A stretch of 64,000 nucleotides of DNA from an uncultured Lentibacter sp. (GTDB lineage Bacteria; Pseudomonadota; Alphaproteobacteria; Rhodobacterales; Rhodobacteraceae). The stretch spans positions 744,001 through 808,000 of the forward strand of contig CANMGT010000001.1 of the NCBI GenBank assembly GCA_947497495.1, written 5' to 3'. Below, piece by piece: positions 18,163-27,699 of this stretch (its first letter is position 1; every line of letters starts with the position of its first letter). Position numbers and translations under genes: made by a program. The notes beneath the pieces were generated by a model. That model worked only from the letters and a program-made list of their open reading frames with translations. It did not search any database and was not told where the DNA came from.

Positions 18163-20036
18163 GCTGTCCGCTCTTTCTTTGCCTGACGTAACTTGGCCAA
18201 CAAAAGAGCGATCGCAGCAGGTGTCATGCCGTCAATTCGAGACGCTTGAGCAAGATTTTGTGGCATTGTTTTCGATAGCTTAGATTTAAGCTCGTTTGAA
18301 AGCCCATCCAGTTGACTGTAGTCAAAACCATTGGGGATCTGAAGCTTTTCATCACGCTGCATTGCTTCGACTTCCCGCTTCTGCCTTTCGATGTAGTTAG
18401 CGTAAAGCGCGTCCTTTTCCAGCTGTTGCTGAGTTTCAACATCAACCCCGGCGTAAACAGGGTCTAGGGCCGTCAACGTTTCGAAAGAAACGTCGGGAAA
18501 AGAGAGCAGCTGATAGGCCGTGCGCTTAGCGCCATCTTGATTAACTTTAACGCCGGTCACTTCCAATTCTTTTGGCGTGTAGGTTACCTTTTCAAGCAAG
18601 GCTTTACCGGCTGCTAAAGACTCAGCCTTTGCGGTAAAGGCCAACTTTCTCTCATCAGAAATACACCCAAGCGTGATCCCCATAGGGGTCAAACGCTGAT
18701 CTGCATTGTCAGCACGTAAAGAAAGCCTGAACTCAGCGCGCGATGTGAACATTCTATAAGGCTCTGTCACACCTCGCGTCACGAGATCATCGATCATAAC
18801 GCCAATGTAGCTGTCAGATCGGCTAAAAGTAATGGACTCTTCACCCCGAATCGATCGTGCTGCGTTTAGGCCCGCAACCAAACCTTGAGCGGCCGCTTCT
18901 TCATAACCCGTCGTTCCATTGATCTGGCCAGCGAGGAAAAGTCCGTGGACTGACTTCAATCGCAACTCCAGTGTAAGCGATCTTGGATCAATGTAGTCAT
19001 ACTCGATAGCGTATCCTGGTTGCAGAACTTCCACCTGTTCAAGCCCGGCAATAGAGCGAACATAGTCACGCTGAATATCCTCCGGCAGAGACGTCGAAAT
19101 GCCATTGGGGTAGATCGTGTGGTCGTTAAGTCCTTCTGGTTCAAGGAAAATAAGGTGTGAAGACTTATCTGCGAAACGAACGACCTTATCTTCTATCGAG
19201 GGACAGTAGCGAGGGCCGACACCTTCTATGTGTCCACCGTACATTGCCGAGCGCTCGAGATTGTCCGCGATAATTTGATGCGTTTTCTCGTTGGTGTGAG
19301 TAATCCCGCAGGAAATTTGCCTCGCGGTTGGTTCTTTCGACAGAAACGAAAATAACGTCGGAACATCATCACCTGGTTGGCTTTCAAGGCCGTCCCAGTT
19401 GATAGTTCTTCCATCCAGCCTTGGGGGTGTACCCGTTTTCAGCCGTCCTTTCGGGAGCTCGAAAGCGTCGATGCGTTCTGCGAGCCGAATTGAAGGCTTA
19501 TCACCCATGCGGCCACCTGCGTAGGACACATCGCCAATATGAATTGTGCCGCGTAGGAATGTTCCGGTCGTCAAAATCACCTCTTTAGCAGTAATTTCGC
19601 TACCATCGGCTAAAACGACACCTGAAACTTTACCATCGGTCATGATAAAGTCGATCGTTTCGCCTTCAATCACGGTAAGCAGAGGGCGGGAAAGTGTCTC
19701 AGCAAGCATCGAAGCCTTATATAGCTGCCTGTCTTGCTGGGCCCGAGGCCCTTGCACAGCTGGTCCTTTGCGCCTGTTAAGAAGTCGAAACTGGATCCCC
19801 GCCATATCGGAAACACGACCCATCACGCCATCTAGCGCGTCGATTTCTCGCACTAAGTGCCCCTTACCGAGGCCGCCAATCGCTGGATTGCAGGACATGG
19901 TTCCAATGTCTTGGGTTCGAAGCGTTACAAGAGCAGTGCGCACACCCATTCGGGCTGCGGCATGCGCGGCCTCTGTTCCGGCATGCCCGCCGCCAACAAC
20001 AACAACATCGAAGTCGTGATGTTTCACGTGAAACAC
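18159..20036 (-). CDS. mnmG: tRNA U34 carboxymethylaminomethyl synthase, MnmG subunit
   Basis: 625 aa FAD protein (GidA) that with MnmE modifies wobble uridine 34 of tRNAs reading NNA/NNG codons. [21 protein letters not shown] is the FAD loop near residue 15. [24 protein letters not shown] and [18 protein letters not shown] are MnmG signatures. The C-terminal helical domain ends [20 protein letters not shown]. The start ATG 20036 encodes MFHVKH, with codons shaped by a parS site. mnmE ends 2 bases upstream. Confidence 0.97.
   Translation of the reverse strand: MFHVKHHDFDVVVVGGGHAGTEAAHAAARMGVRTALVTLRTQDIGTMSCNPAIGGLGKGHLVREIDALDGVMGRVSDMAGIQFRLLNRRKGPAVQGPRAQQDRQLYKASMLAETLSRPLLTVIEGETIDFIMTDGKVSGVVLADGSEITAKEVILTTGTFLRGTIHIGDVSYAGGRMGDKPSIRLAERIDAFELPKGRLKTGTPPRLDGRTINWDGLESQPGDDVPTLFSFLSKEPTARQISCGITHTNEKTHQIIADNLERSAMYGGHIEGVGPRYCPSIEDKVVRFADKSSHLIFLEPEGLNDHTIYPNGISTSLPEDIQRDYVRSIAGLEQVEVLQPGYAIEYDYIDPRSLTLELRLKSVHGLFLAGQINGTTGYEEAAAQGLVAGLNAARSIRGEESITFSRSDSYIGVMIDDLVTRGVTEPYRMFTSRAEFRLSLRADNADQRLTPMGITLGCISDERKLAFTAKAESLAAGKALLEKVTYTPKELEVTGVKVNQDGAKRTAYQLLSFPDVSFETLTALDPVYAGVDVETQQQLEKDALYANYIERQKREVEAMQRDEKLQIPNGFDYSQLDGLSNELKSKLSKTMPQNLAQASRIDGMTPAAIALLLAKLRQAKKERTA
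20020..20035. other. parS centromere site 2 (at mnmG start)
   Basis: A second perfect TGTTTCACGTGAAACA palindrome. It begins one base into the mnmG start codon (ATG 20036 on the minus strand) and encodes the first residues of MnmG. It is the parS site nearest the putative origin, about 3 kb away. Confidence 0.96.
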
Positions 20037-20038
20037 TC

Positions 20039-21325
20039 CTATTTGCCCAAGCAGAAGCTGGAGAAAACCTCATCCAGCACATTCTCGACGTCAACTCTTC
20101 CAATCAAGACATTCAAGGCATCATGCGCCTCTCGCAATTCTTCTGCTGCAATATCTGTGACTTCGGCGCCCAAAGCAATCAAATCAATCGCCGCGGAAAG
20201 AGAGCGCAAGCATCGTTCCATTGCTGCCTTATGCCGTTCTCGTGTTGCGAGGCCCGCTTTCGCTGTCTTCGCAGAAAGCGTTGCTGATACTCTTTCGACA
20301 AGATCTCCAACGCCTACGCCCGTCAGCCCAGACACCCCGCCTTGTGCGTTTGGATTCAAGTCAGCTTTGGCTCTCAAAACAATATCATCGGCAGCGGGAT
20401 CAAATTCGATAGCTTCGCCCTCGGGAACAAGGAACACACGCAAATCAGCAGCGTTCGCACGTTCCAAAGCACGAGATACACCAATCTTCTCGACGACATC
20501 ATCTGTCTCACGCAGCCCAGCGGTGTCAAGAAGCGTGACAGGCAGCCCAGATAGCTCCATCCGAACTTCGATAACGTCGCGCGTTGTTCCAGCGACTTCC
20601 GACGTGATAGCCGCATCCCGGCCTGCAAGAGCATTTAAAAGCGTGGATTTGCCAGCATTTGGTGGGCCGACAATAGCTACTTCGAAGCCAGTTCGAACGC
20701 GTTCGGCGGCGCCAAAGCCATCAACTTGCTGCTGCATCTCGGACTGAATTCTCGTTATCAGGCTCAACACCTCTGGCGCGACATCAACGGGAACGTCTTC
20801 ATCCGCAAAATCGATTGTCACGGTGAGCAGGGCGCTCGCGCGGATCAAATCCTTGCGCCATGACATTGCCAGCTCACCCAATCCGCCGGAGAACAGACGC
20901 AAGGCCTGCTGCCTTTGCGCTTCGGTTTCAGAGGCGATCAAGTCAGCGAGCCCTTCGACCTGAGCCAAGTCGAGCCGCCCGTTTGCCAAAGCCCGGCGCG
21001 TGAACTCTCCTGGTTCTGCCAGCCTCAGGCCATCAATAGCACCAAGCTCGGCCAAAACCGCTTTAACGATCGCGATGGAACCGTGGGTTTGCAACTCGAC
21101 GGTTTTCTCGCCGGTGAAACTCGCCTGTTTTTCAAAACAGATAACAAGCGCCTCATCGAGAAATTCGCCGTCAGCGCCCCTTAACTTTCGCAATGCTGCG
21201 GTGCGGACATCAGGCAATGTTCCTGCCAGCTTTTCAGCTGCCAAAAACGCATCAGGGCCGGAGATTCGAATAACCGAAACGCCAGCTTTCCCCGATGCAC
21301 TTGCTTGTGCGAAAATCGTAATCAT
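20039..21325 (-). CDS. mnmE: tRNA modification GTPase MnmE
   Basis: 428 aa GTPase partner of MnmG. The N-terminal formyl-THF-binding domain begins [23 protein letters not shown]. The G domain has [14 protein letters not shown] (G1, about residue 215) and LLDTAGLRE (G3). The C-terminal end FCLGK matches the FC(I/L)GK motif whose Cys is needed for tRNA modification. Start ATG 21325. A TTAA-N7-TTAA box sits 20 bases upstream in the 30-base gap after rho, so this gene may head its own cell-cycle-regulated transcript. Confidence 0.96.
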   Translation of the reverse strand: MITIFAQASASGKAGVSVIRISGPDAFLAAEKLAGTLPDVRTAALRKLRGADGEFLDEALVICFEKQASFTGEKTVELQTHGSIAIVKAVLAELGAIDGLRLAEPGEFTRRALANGRLDLAQVEGLADLIASETEAQRQQALRLFSGGLGELAMSWRKDLIRASALLTVTIDFADEDVPVDVAPEVLSLITRIQSEMQQQVDGFGAAERVRTGFEVAIVGPPNAGKSTLLNALAGRDAAITSEVAGTTRDVIEVRMELSGLPVTLLDTAGLRETDDVVEKIGVSRALERANAADLRVFLVPEGEAIEFDPAADDIVLRAKADLNPNAQGGVSGLTGVGVGDLVERVSATLSAKTAKAGLATRERHKAAMERCLRSLSAAIDLIALGAEVTDIAAEELREAHDALNVLIGRVDVENVLDEVFSSFCLGK

Positions 21326-21344
21326 AAGTCATAACCCGTTGATT

Positions 21345-21359
21345 TTAAACAGGTATTAA
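21345..21359. promoter_or_regulatory. CtrA-type box before mnmE
   Basis: TTAA, seven bases (ACAGGTA), TTAA: the full-site consensus for the response regulator CtrA. It overlaps the rho stop codon and ends 20 bases before the mnmE start. If used, it would act on mnmE-mnmG-rsmG-parA-parB. The tight 30-base gap makes coincidence possible. Confidence 0.5.
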
Positions 21360-22627
21360 GTATTCATTGAGTCGAAAAACTCGCCGTTTGTCTTGGTTTG
21401 CTTAAGCTTCCCAAGCAAGAACTCGATGGCGTCTGTTGTGCCCATCGGATTGAGGATGCGGCGCAGAACGAAGGTTTTTTGCAGGTCTTTCGCATCGACG
21501 AGAAGCTCTTCTTTGCGGGTACCGGACTTGAGAATATCCATCGCCGGGAAGACGCGCTTGTCAGCAACCTTACGGTCAAGAACGATCTCGGAGTTACCCG
21601 TGCCTTTGAATTCTTCAAAGATAACCTCATCCATCCGCGAACCTGTATCGATCAGCGCAGTCGCGATGATTGTCAGAGAGCCGCCTTCTTCGATGTTACG
21701 TGCCGCACCAAAGAAACGCTTGGGGCGTTGCAAGGCATTCGCGTCAACACCACCTGTCAAAACCTTGCCTGACGACGGCACAGTCGTATTGTAGGCGCGG
21801 CCAAGACGTGTGATTGAATCAAGCAAAATGACAACGTCACGCTTGTGCTCAACAAGGCGCTTGGCTTTCTCGATCACCATCTCGGAAACAGCGACGTGGC
21901 GTGTTGAAGGCTCATCAAATGTCGAGGAAATAACCTCGCCCTTCACGGAACGCTGCATGTCTGTCACTTCTTCCGGGCGTTCATCGATCAGCAGAACGAT
22001 GAGATAGCACTCAGGATGGTTCTTTTCGATGCTGTTGGCGATATTTTGCAGCAAAACAGTCTTACCTGTGCGAGGCGGCGCGACGATAAGCGAGCGCTGG
22101 CCTTTCCCGATAGGGGCAACAAGGTCGATAACCCGCGCTGATTTATCTTTGATCGTTGGATCTTCGATCTCCATGTTCAGGCGCTCGTCAGGGTAAAGCG
22201 GCGTCAGGTTATCAAAGGCAATCTTATGGCGTGCTTTTTCAGGGTCTTCAAAGTTGATCTTGAGAACATCCGTCAAAGCGAAATAGCGCTCGGCGTCTTC
22301 CGGCTGCTTCATATGGCCCTCGATCGTGTCACCTGTCCGCAACGAGAACTTGCGGATCATTTCAGGCGAAACATAGATATCGTCGGGGCCAGGAAGATAG
22401 TTAGCTTCAGGCGCACGCAAGAAACCAAATCCGTCTTGCAGAACTTCGATCACACCATCGCCGCCAATGACCCAATCTTCTTCAGCACGTTCTTTCAGGA
22501 TCGAGAACATGATCTCGCCTTTGCGCATCGTCGTGGCATTTTCGATTTCGAGATCTTCCGCCATTGTGACGAGATCTTTGGGATGCATCGCTTTGAGCTC
22601 AGCCAGTGTGATGTGTTCTTGTGTCAT
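21356..22627 (-). CDS. rho: Transcription termination factor Rho
   Basis: 423 aa hexameric RNA helicase. An N-terminal lid and an OB-fold cold-shock domain ([36 protein letters not shown]) are followed by the ATPase core, with [15 protein letters not shown] as Walker A and [16 protein letters not shown] as the Walker B region. The start is set at ATG 22627 ([19 protein letters not shown]), with AAGG seven bases upstream. A TTG seven codons earlier adds nothing conserved. It is the first gene on the minus side of the putative origin. Confidence 0.97.
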   Translation of the reverse strand: MTQEHITLAELKAMHPKDLVTMAEDLEIENATTMRKGEIMFSILKERAEEDWVIGGDGVIEVLQDGFGFLRAPEANYLPGPDDIYVSPEMIRKFSLRTGDTIEGHMKQPEDAERYFALTDVLKINFEDPEKARHKIAFDNLTPLYPDERLNMEIEDPTIKDKSARVIDLVAPIGKGQRSLIVAPPRTGKTVLLQNIANSIEKNHPECYLIVLLIDERPEEVTDMQRSVKGEVISSTFDEPSTRHVAVSEMVIEKAKRLVEHKRDVVILLDSITRLGRAYNTTVPSSGKVLTGGVDANALQRPKRFFGAARNIEEGGSLTIIATALIDTGSRMDEVIFEEFKGTGNSEIVLDRKVADKRVFPAMDILKSGTRKEELLVDAKDLQKTFVLRRILNPMGTTDAIEFLLGKLKQTKTNGEFFDSMNT

Positions 22628-22740
22628 GACATAACCTTTCACCCGCAATGCGAGCGCTTGTCGTTTAATCTTGGAAAGACCGTATTGCCCGGATGGGCTG
22701 GGTTGAGTGATAGATAGGCCTGATGGCTTAATGAGTCAAC

Positions 22741-23189
22741 GAAAAGGGAAGCTCGGCTTTCATAGCCTTAAGAGCAATATCTCTATCCACTGCGCAAACC
22801 TGTCTTCCTTTTTAATAAGAAAGAAAGATAGAAAGGATGATGATTAAGTAGGGGGCATGCAAACCTGTGGATTAAAGGCTTATCCCCCGTGTCTTTATGA
22901 GAAAGCATTCAGGAACAAAACATGTGGATGAATGCTATCACGCTTGGAGAACCAGCTTATTTCCAAGCTGTTCACGAACGAAATTTGAGAGAAAATACTG
23001 TGTGGAAAACTTGAGCACAACTTTTAAGAAATCGGTTTATCAACAGTTACGAGTTGTTCTTTTCCACGGTTGATAGAAACTGTGAAATCAGGTGAAACAG
23101 GCTGATCTTATCCCCGGGCACCTCAATTGTTGAAAACCACCCTTTTTGTGCATTAAGTGTTCATTAACATTTCAACGGGGTTATCCACA
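22741..23189. other. Putative chromosomal replication origin (oriC)
   Basis: About 450 bases without a gene, distinctly AT-rich, between divergent rho and maf. Nine nonamers resemble the DnaA box TTATCCACA. On the plus strand they are 22783-22791, 22880-22888, 23037-23045, 23060-23068, 23108-23116 and the perfect 23181-23189. On the minus strand they are 22866-22874, 22923-22931 and 23001-23009. Imperfect ones match 7 or 8 of 9. A purine/T-rich stretch at 22801-22850 could be the unwinding element. A CtrA-type box sits at 23153-23167. parAB and two parS sites within 7 kb fit an origin. The bases between the rho start and 22741 hold only its leader as far as I can see. Confidence 0.85.
23153..23167. 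promoter_or_regulatory. CtrA-type box in the putative origin
   Basis: TTAA, GTGTTCA, TTAA: a full TTAA-N7-TTAA site, 13 bases before the perfect DnaA box. In Caulobacter, CtrA sites of this form in the origin block initiation in swarmer cells. Here it could serve the same purpose or control maf. Confidence 0.6.
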
Positions 23190-23788
23190 TGGCACGGCCA
23201 ATTATCCTTGCGTCAGGATCTGAGATCAGAGCGGAGCTTTTGGCAAATGCTGGCATTGATTTCAGCGTTGTGAAGCCGCGCGTTGACGAAGATTCGCTGA
23301 AATCTTCGCTTGATTCGGAAGGCGCGAGCCCGCGCGATATGGCAGACTCGCTCGCAGAAGCGAAAGCACAGAAAGTTGGCATGAAACATCCGGAGGCTTT
23401 AGTTCTCGGATGTGATCAGGTTTTGAGCTTTGATAGTTGCGTTATTTCAAAGCCTGTCGACATCGAGGATGCGAGAGCGCAACTTAAGCAATTGTCAGGC
23501 CAAAGGCACATGTTGCTTTCTGCGGTGGTTATCTACCATGAGATGCGCCCGATCTGGCGGCATATCGGGCAAGTCAGGCTGCAAATGCGTGACATTTCGG
23601 ATGCTTACCTAGAAGAATACCTTGCCAGAAACTGGGACAGCCTAAAAACCTCGGTTGGCGGTTATAAACTAGAGGAAGAAGGCATACGCCTGTTCAGTAA
23701 AGTAGAAGGCGACTACTTTTCAGTGCTTGGCTTGCCGCTCGTCGAACTGATCAACTATCTGACGCTCTCGGGGGACTTAGAGGGATGA
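23189..23788 (+). CDS. maf: Maf-type nucleotide pyrophosphatase
   Basis: 199 aa Maf/Ham1-fold protein. It begins MARPIILASGSEIRAELLANAGIDFSVVKPRVDE; LVLGCDQVLSF and TSVGGYKLEEEGIRLFSKVEGDYFSVLGLPL are the family blocks. Maf proteins hydrolyse canonical or modified NTPs (m7GTP or dTTP/UTP subfamilies); I cannot assign the subfamily. The ATG start lies within a perfect DnaA box (23181-23189), so promoter, ribosome binding site and origin sequences are compressed together. It is the first gene of maf-aroE-coaE-dnaQ. Confidence 0.93.
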   Translation: MARPIILASGSEIRAELLANAGIDFSVVKPRVDEDSLKSSLDSEGASPRDMADSLAEAKAQKVGMKHPEALVLGCDQVLSFDSCVISKPVDIEDARAQLKQLSGQRHMLLSAVVIYHEMRPIWRHIGQVRLQMRDISDAYLEEYLARNWDSLKTSVGGYKLEEEGIRLFSKVEGDYFSVLGLPLVELINYLTLSGDLEG

Positions 23789-24618
23789 CGCTTATGAAAA
23801 TACCTTTGGCTGGAGTTATCGGCTCGCCTATCGCGCACTCAAGGTCACCGGCGCTGCACACTTACTGGCTTAAGACACTCGGGATATCGGGGCATTATAT
23901 CCCTATGGATATTGGCTCGGATGATCTGACGGATGTCATCAAGATGTTGCCAAAGATGGGCTTTGTCGGGGTAAACATCACGGTGCCGCACAAAGAGGCC
24001 GTGATGGACCTTGCGGATCTGATAACCGACAGAGCGGCGTTGATCGGATCGGCGAATACGCTAATCTTTCGCAAAGATGGCAAGATACATGCCGACAATA
24101 CTGACAGTTATGGCTTTATCCAGAACCTGCGTCAGAAAGCGCCCGACTGGAACCCCAAGGCTGGCCCCGCAGCTTTGTTGGGCGCTGGGGGTGCAGCGCG
24201 ATCGGTGATCGCGGCTTTGCTTGAAGTGGGTGTTCCGGAAATTCTGATCTCGAACCGGACGCGGCTGCGCGCCGAGAAGCTGCGCGACGACTTTGGCAAC
24301 CGCCTGAAAGTGGTTGATTGGGTGCAAGCTGGCAACATGCTGGAAGATGCTGCAACGGTTGTGAACACGACCGCGCTTGGCATGGTCGGAAAGCCCGAGT
24401 TGCGCGTGCCGCTCGACGGGTTGCAGCGCGGTGCCCTTGTGACAGACCTTGTCTATGCGCCGTTGCGCACGCATCTGTTGAACGAAGCCGAAAAGGCCGG
24501 GTGCCAGACGGTTGATGGCTTGGGAATGTTGCTTCACCAAGCTGTGCCGGCCTTTGAGCGATGGTTTGGCGTGCGCCCCGAGGTGACAGACGAAGTTCGC
24601 GCAGCGGTGTTGCGCTGA
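23785..24618 (+). CDS. aroE: Shikimate dehydrogenase
   Basis: 277 aa NADP-dependent enzyme of the shikimate pathway (3-dehydroshikimate to shikimate). Substrate loop GSPIAHSRSPALHTYW with the two conserved serines. VNITVPHKEAVMDL contains the catalytic Lys; the dinucleotide motif is LLGAGGAARSVIAAL. DGLGMLLHQAVPAFERWFG closes the active site. Start ATG 23785, ATGA overlap with maf. Confidence 0.96.
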   Translation: MTLMKIPLAGVIGSPIAHSRSPALHTYWLKTLGISGHYIPMDIGSDDLTDVIKMLPKMGFVGVNITVPHKEAVMDLADLITDRAALIGSANTLIFRKDGKIHADNTDSYGFIQNLRQKAPDWNPKAGPAALLGAGGAARSVIAALLEVGVPEILISNRTRLRAEKLRDDFGNRLKVVDWVQAGNMLEDAATVVNTTALGMVGKPELRVPLDGLQRGALVTDLVYAPLRTHLLNEAEKAGCQTVDGLGMLLHQAVPAFERWFGVRPEVTDEVRAAVLR

Positions 24619-25211
24619 TGGCGTTCTGGCTTGGACTAACCGGCTCTATTGGCATGGGCAAATCGACGACTGCCAAAGTCTTTGCAGAGCTGGGCTGCGA
24701 CGTGTGGGATGCCGACGCTGCTGTTCACAGACTTTACGCCAAAGGCGGCGCTGCGGTTGCGCCTTTGCAAGCTGCCTTTCCCGCGGCGATAGAGGATGGT
24801 GCTGTTTCGCGCGAGAAACTCAAAGGCATCATCGCTGATAACCCGGATGCTCTAAAACAGATCGAAGCAGTCGTTCATCCGCTTGTCGGGGAAGACCGTG
24901 CAGCATTTATCGAGCGCGCCAAAGCTGATATTATTGTGTTTGATATCCCGCTTTTGTTTGAAACAGGTGGCAACGCCCGAATGGCTGCGACTGTCGTGGT
25001 TTCTATCGACGCGGACGAGCAACGCCGCCGTGTGCTTGCGCGGGGCACGATGAGCGAAGCGCAGTTTGAAGCCATAAAGGCCAAGCAAATGCCAGATGTG
25101 GAAAAGCGTGCTTTGGCCGACTACGTTGTTATCACCGATACAGCCGAACATGCTAAAGAGCAGGTTCAGGCGATTCTGAGAAACATATGGGCGACACTTT
25201 CCAATGCGTGA
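24618..25211 (+). CDS. coaE: Dephospho-CoA kinase
   Basis: 197 aa P-loop kinase that performs the last step of coenzyme A synthesis. LGLTGSIGMGKSTTAKVFAELG is the Walker A region, with DADAAVHRLY after it and IVFDIPLLFETG in the middle. The start is ATG 24618 in a TGATG junction with aroE; an in-frame GTG 57 bases earlier is spurious because it would read deep into aroE. Confidence 0.96.
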   Translation: MAFWLGLTGSIGMGKSTTAKVFAELGCDVWDADAAVHRLYAKGGAAVAPLQAAFPAAIEDGAVSREKLKGIIADNPDALKQIEAVVHPLVGEDRAAFIERAKADIIVFDIPLLFETGGNARMAATVVVSIDADEQRRRVLARGTMSEAQFEAIKAKQMPDVEKRALADYVVITDTAEHAKEQVQAILRNIWATLSNA

Positions 25212-25899
25212 AATTGTTCTGGACACCGAGACAACCGGCTTTGAGCCCGATCAAGGCGACCGCATTGTCGAGATCGGTGCTGTCGAGCTCTACAATCACA
25301 TGCCGACTGGCGAAACCTACCACCAATATATCAACCCGCGCCGAGCGATGCCGGCTGAGGCTTTTGCGGTTCATGGGCTAGGGGACGAGTTTCTCGCCGA
25401 TAAGCCGGTGTTTGAAAAAATCGGTCAGGCGTTTCTCGATTTTGTCGGTGATTCAAAGATGATCATTCACAACGCTTCGTTTGATATGAAGTTCCTCAAC
25501 GCCGAGCTGGGTTGGATGGGCTTGCCAAAGCTGCCGATGGATCAGGCGGTTGATACGCTTGAAATAGCGCGTCGCAGGTTTCCGGGTTCGCCCGCGTCGC
25601 TTGATGCGCTTTGCCGCCGGTTTAACATCGACAACTCGTCACGTACGTTGCACGGCGCTTTGCTTGACTCTGAAATTCTTGCAGAGGTCTATCTTGAACT
25701 TATTGGAGGCAAGCAGCCAGATTTCGGGCTGGCCACAGAGAGTGGACGCTCACAAACTGCGGCGAGCTCGGATGACAGCTGGCGCCCGGCTGCCCGTCCG
25801 ACGGCTTTGCCGTCACGCCTCAGCGAAAAAGAAACCGCCGCCCACACAGCGTTTGTTGACGCGATGGGCGACGGCGCGCTTTGGAAAAAATTCAGCTAG
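25204..25899 (+). CDS. dnaQ: DNA polymerase III epsilon subunit (proofreading)
   Basis: 231 aa DEDDh 3'-5' exonuclease of the replicase core. ExoI: LDTETTGFEPDQGDRIVEIG at the N terminus. ExoII: HNASFDMKFLNAEL. ExoIII: HGALLDSEILAEVYLEL, with the catalytic His. A Ser/Ala/Pro-rich linker and a short C-terminal segment, which should bind the alpha subunit, follow. Start ATG 25204, 8-base overlap with coaE. It is the last gene of the maf operon and converges on secB. Confidence 0.95.
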   Translation: MREIVLDTETTGFEPDQGDRIVEIGAVELYNHMPTGETYHQYINPRRAMPAEAFAVHGLGDEFLADKPVFEKIGQAFLDFVGDSKMIIHNASFDMKFLNAELGWMGLPKLPMDQAVDTLEIARRRFPGSPASLDALCRRFNIDNSSRTLHGALLDSEILAEVYLELIGGKQPDFGLATESGRSQTAASSDDSWRPAARPTALPSRLSEKETAAHTAFVDAMGDGALWKKFS

Positions 25900-25900
25900 T

Positions 25901-26386
25901 TTACGAAACAGGTGTTTGTGCTTCGGCCTGACGGCGCTGGATTTCTTGGCGATACAGAGCCAGAAAGTCGATGGTCTCGAGGTTCAGCGGTGGGAAGCCA
26001 CCGTCGCGCGTGATGTCTGAAACAACGCGACGCAAAAACGGGAACAACAGACGCGGACATTCGATCAGAAGGAACGGGTGCAGCTGGTCTTCTGCGACAC
26101 CTTCAATGTTGAACAGGCCGACATAGTCAACTTCCAGAAGGAACAGCTTTGTGCTCTCGTCGCCTTTGTTTGTCGACGTGACATTCAGCTTGATCGCAAC
26201 TTCATACTGGTTGTCTGGCTGACGCTTCTTTGCGTCAAGATTTACCTGCACTTTTACGTCAGGCGTGACTTCACTTTCTGCACCAACCTGCGCGAGAATG
26301 TTCTCAAACGAAAGGTCGCGAATAAACTGGTTGAGCACATTGAGCTTAACTTGTGGTTGGTCTTCAGCGGCACCATTCTCGGCCAT
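25901..26386 (-). CDS. secB: Protein-export chaperone SecB
   Basis: 161 aa tetrameric chaperone that holds preproteins unfolded and hands them to SecA. Motifs: KLNVLNQFIRDLSFENIL at the N terminus, VQVNLDAKKRQPDNQYEVAIKLNVT, and CPRLLFPFLRRVVSDITRDGGFPPLNLETIDFLALY near the end. I chose ATG 26386 (MAENGAAED) because GGAG lies at good spacing before it; a start 60 bases upstream has no family support. Cytoplasmic. Confidence 0.96.
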   Translation of the reverse strand: MAENGAAEDQPQVKLNVLNQFIRDLSFENILAQVGAESEVTPDVKVQVNLDAKKRQPDNQYEVAIKLNVTSTNKGDESTKLFLLEVDYVGLFNIEGVAEDQLHPFLLIECPRLLFPFLRRVVSDITRDGGFPPLNLETIDFLALYRQEIQRRQAEAQTPVS

Positions 26387-26455
26387 GATATTCTCCATCA
26401 GAAATATGTTTGCGCCTGCAATAGCAGGGCAGAAGCTAAGCCTCAATGCCTCGCT

Positions 26456-26938
26456 TTAATGCTTTGTCCAGCCCGATGGGGTGTGCGTTGGCTGTTTGGG
26501 CGGCTCAACTTCGTGAAACTCACCATCTATCACGTCGCCTGGAGGGCGGTGCTGGTGCGGATTCGCTGTTTGGTCGGTACTGAATGTCTGCACCTTCACG
26601 CGCGAGCGCACATATTTGATCACCGCGCTGCGAACCGGCGGAATGAGCAACAAAAAGCCGATAGCATCGGTGAAAAATCCGGGTGTCAAAAGAAGCGCGC
26701 CTGAAAACAGGATCATCGCGCCGTGTGCCAAAGGCTCTGTCGGATCGCGCAACTCGGAAAACGAGCGTTGCAGGTTGCCAAGCGCCATAACGCCTTGTGT
26801 TCTGAGCATCCAGGTGCCGAGAATGGCGGTAAACACCACTATGAAAAGCGTCTGCCAAAGCCCGATGGCCCCGCCAACTTGGATAAACAGGCCGATTTCT
26901 ATCAGAGGGACGGCGATAAAAGCCAAAAAGAGCAACAT
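26456..26938 (-). CDS. fxsA: FxsA family membrane protein
   Basis: 160 aa FxsA-type inner membrane protein. LFLAFIAVPLIEIGLFIQVGGAIG is the first membrane span with the family Pro/Glu; LLLTPGFFTDAIGFLLLIPPVR is a second conserved block. In E. coli, FxsA overproduction relieves F exclusion of phage T7; its normal role is unknown. Start ATG 26938, with AGGAG upstream, rather than a start 90 bases earlier that has no counterpart. Same strand as secB and divergent from timA. Confidence 0.92.
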   Translation of the reverse strand: MLLFLAFIAVPLIEIGLFIQVGGAIGLWQTLFIVVFTAILGTWMLRTQGVMALGNLQRSFSELRDPTEPLAHGAMILFSGALLLTPGFFTDAIGFLLLIPPVRSAVIKYVRSRVKVQTFSTDQTANPHQHRPPGDVIDGEFHEVEPPKQPTHTPSGWTKH

Positions 26939-27042
26939 TTTTAAAACTCCTAGGTTCCTTCGGGCGTAGTAGACTTGATCACGCCCATCACATACATAAG
27001 TGCTGACGGTGCTTATTGCCACGCTCACATCGAGAGGTCTTC

Positions 27043-27699
27043 ATGAATTCGCCTATTCTCCAACTATTGGTTCTCGCCGGAATCGCTGTTTTTCTAATTC
27101 TGCGTCTGAGGAGTGTTCTCGGAACACGCGACGGATATGAAGCGCCACGCACAGCCGCCGAACCCTCATCAAGCCGCAAACCCAAACTTGAGGTTATCGA
27201 AGGCGGCCCTGACGAAGACATCACCGACCACGTCGAAGAATACAGCGATGCGGCAAAGGCTTTCGCCAAAATGAAGCAAGCAGAGCCTTCCTTTGCAGTT
27301 GGCACATTTCTGGGCGGCGCACGCGGCGCTTATGAAATGATCCTGATGGGATTTGAACGTGGTGAACTTGCCGAGATAAAGCCGTTCCTCGCAGATGAGG
27401 TTTACGACGTTTTCGCACAGGTTGTTGAAGACCGTGAAAAGAAAGGCCTCCAGATCGAGGCTGATTTTATAGGAATCCGCGAAATGGCCATTCACGATGC
27501 CGACTTCCACGATGCCAGCAGCACAGCTGAAATCAGCGTAAAGTTTGTCGCAGATCTGACATCGATCGTGCGTGACAATGCTGGCGAGGTGATTGAGGGC
27601 AAAGAGGGCAAGGTGAAAACCCAGAAAGACATTTGGACATTCGAGCGCGTTATGGGTGCGAATGATCCTAACTGGATTCTTGTTGCCACGGGTGAATGA
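27043..27699 (+). CDS. timA: Tim44-domain (TimA-like) membrane-anchored protein
   Basis: 218 aa. One N-terminal membrane anchor (about residues 4-22), a charged linker, then a Tim44-like domain with AKAFAKMKQAEPSFAVGTFLGGARGAYEMILMGFERGELAEIKPFLADEVYDVFAQVV. Bacterial relatives of mitochondrial Tim44 are thought to be involved with proteins at the inner membrane; the exact role is not settled. The start is ATG 27043 with GAGAGGT upstream. It is the first gene of timA-mltA-smr, each pair overlapping by ATGA, and is divergent from fxsA, a neighbourhood shared with other alphaproteobacteria. Confidence 0.85.
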   Translation: MNSPILQLLVLAGIAVFLILRLRSVLGTRDGYEAPRTAAEPSSSRKPKLEVIEGGPDEDITDHVEEYSDAAKAFAKMKQAEPSFAVGTFLGGARGAYEMILMGFERGELAEIKPFLADEVYDVFAQVVEDREKKGLQIEADFIGIREMAIHDADFHDASSTAEISVKFVADLTSIVRDNAGEVIEGKEGKVKTQKDIWTFERVMGANDPNWILVATGE

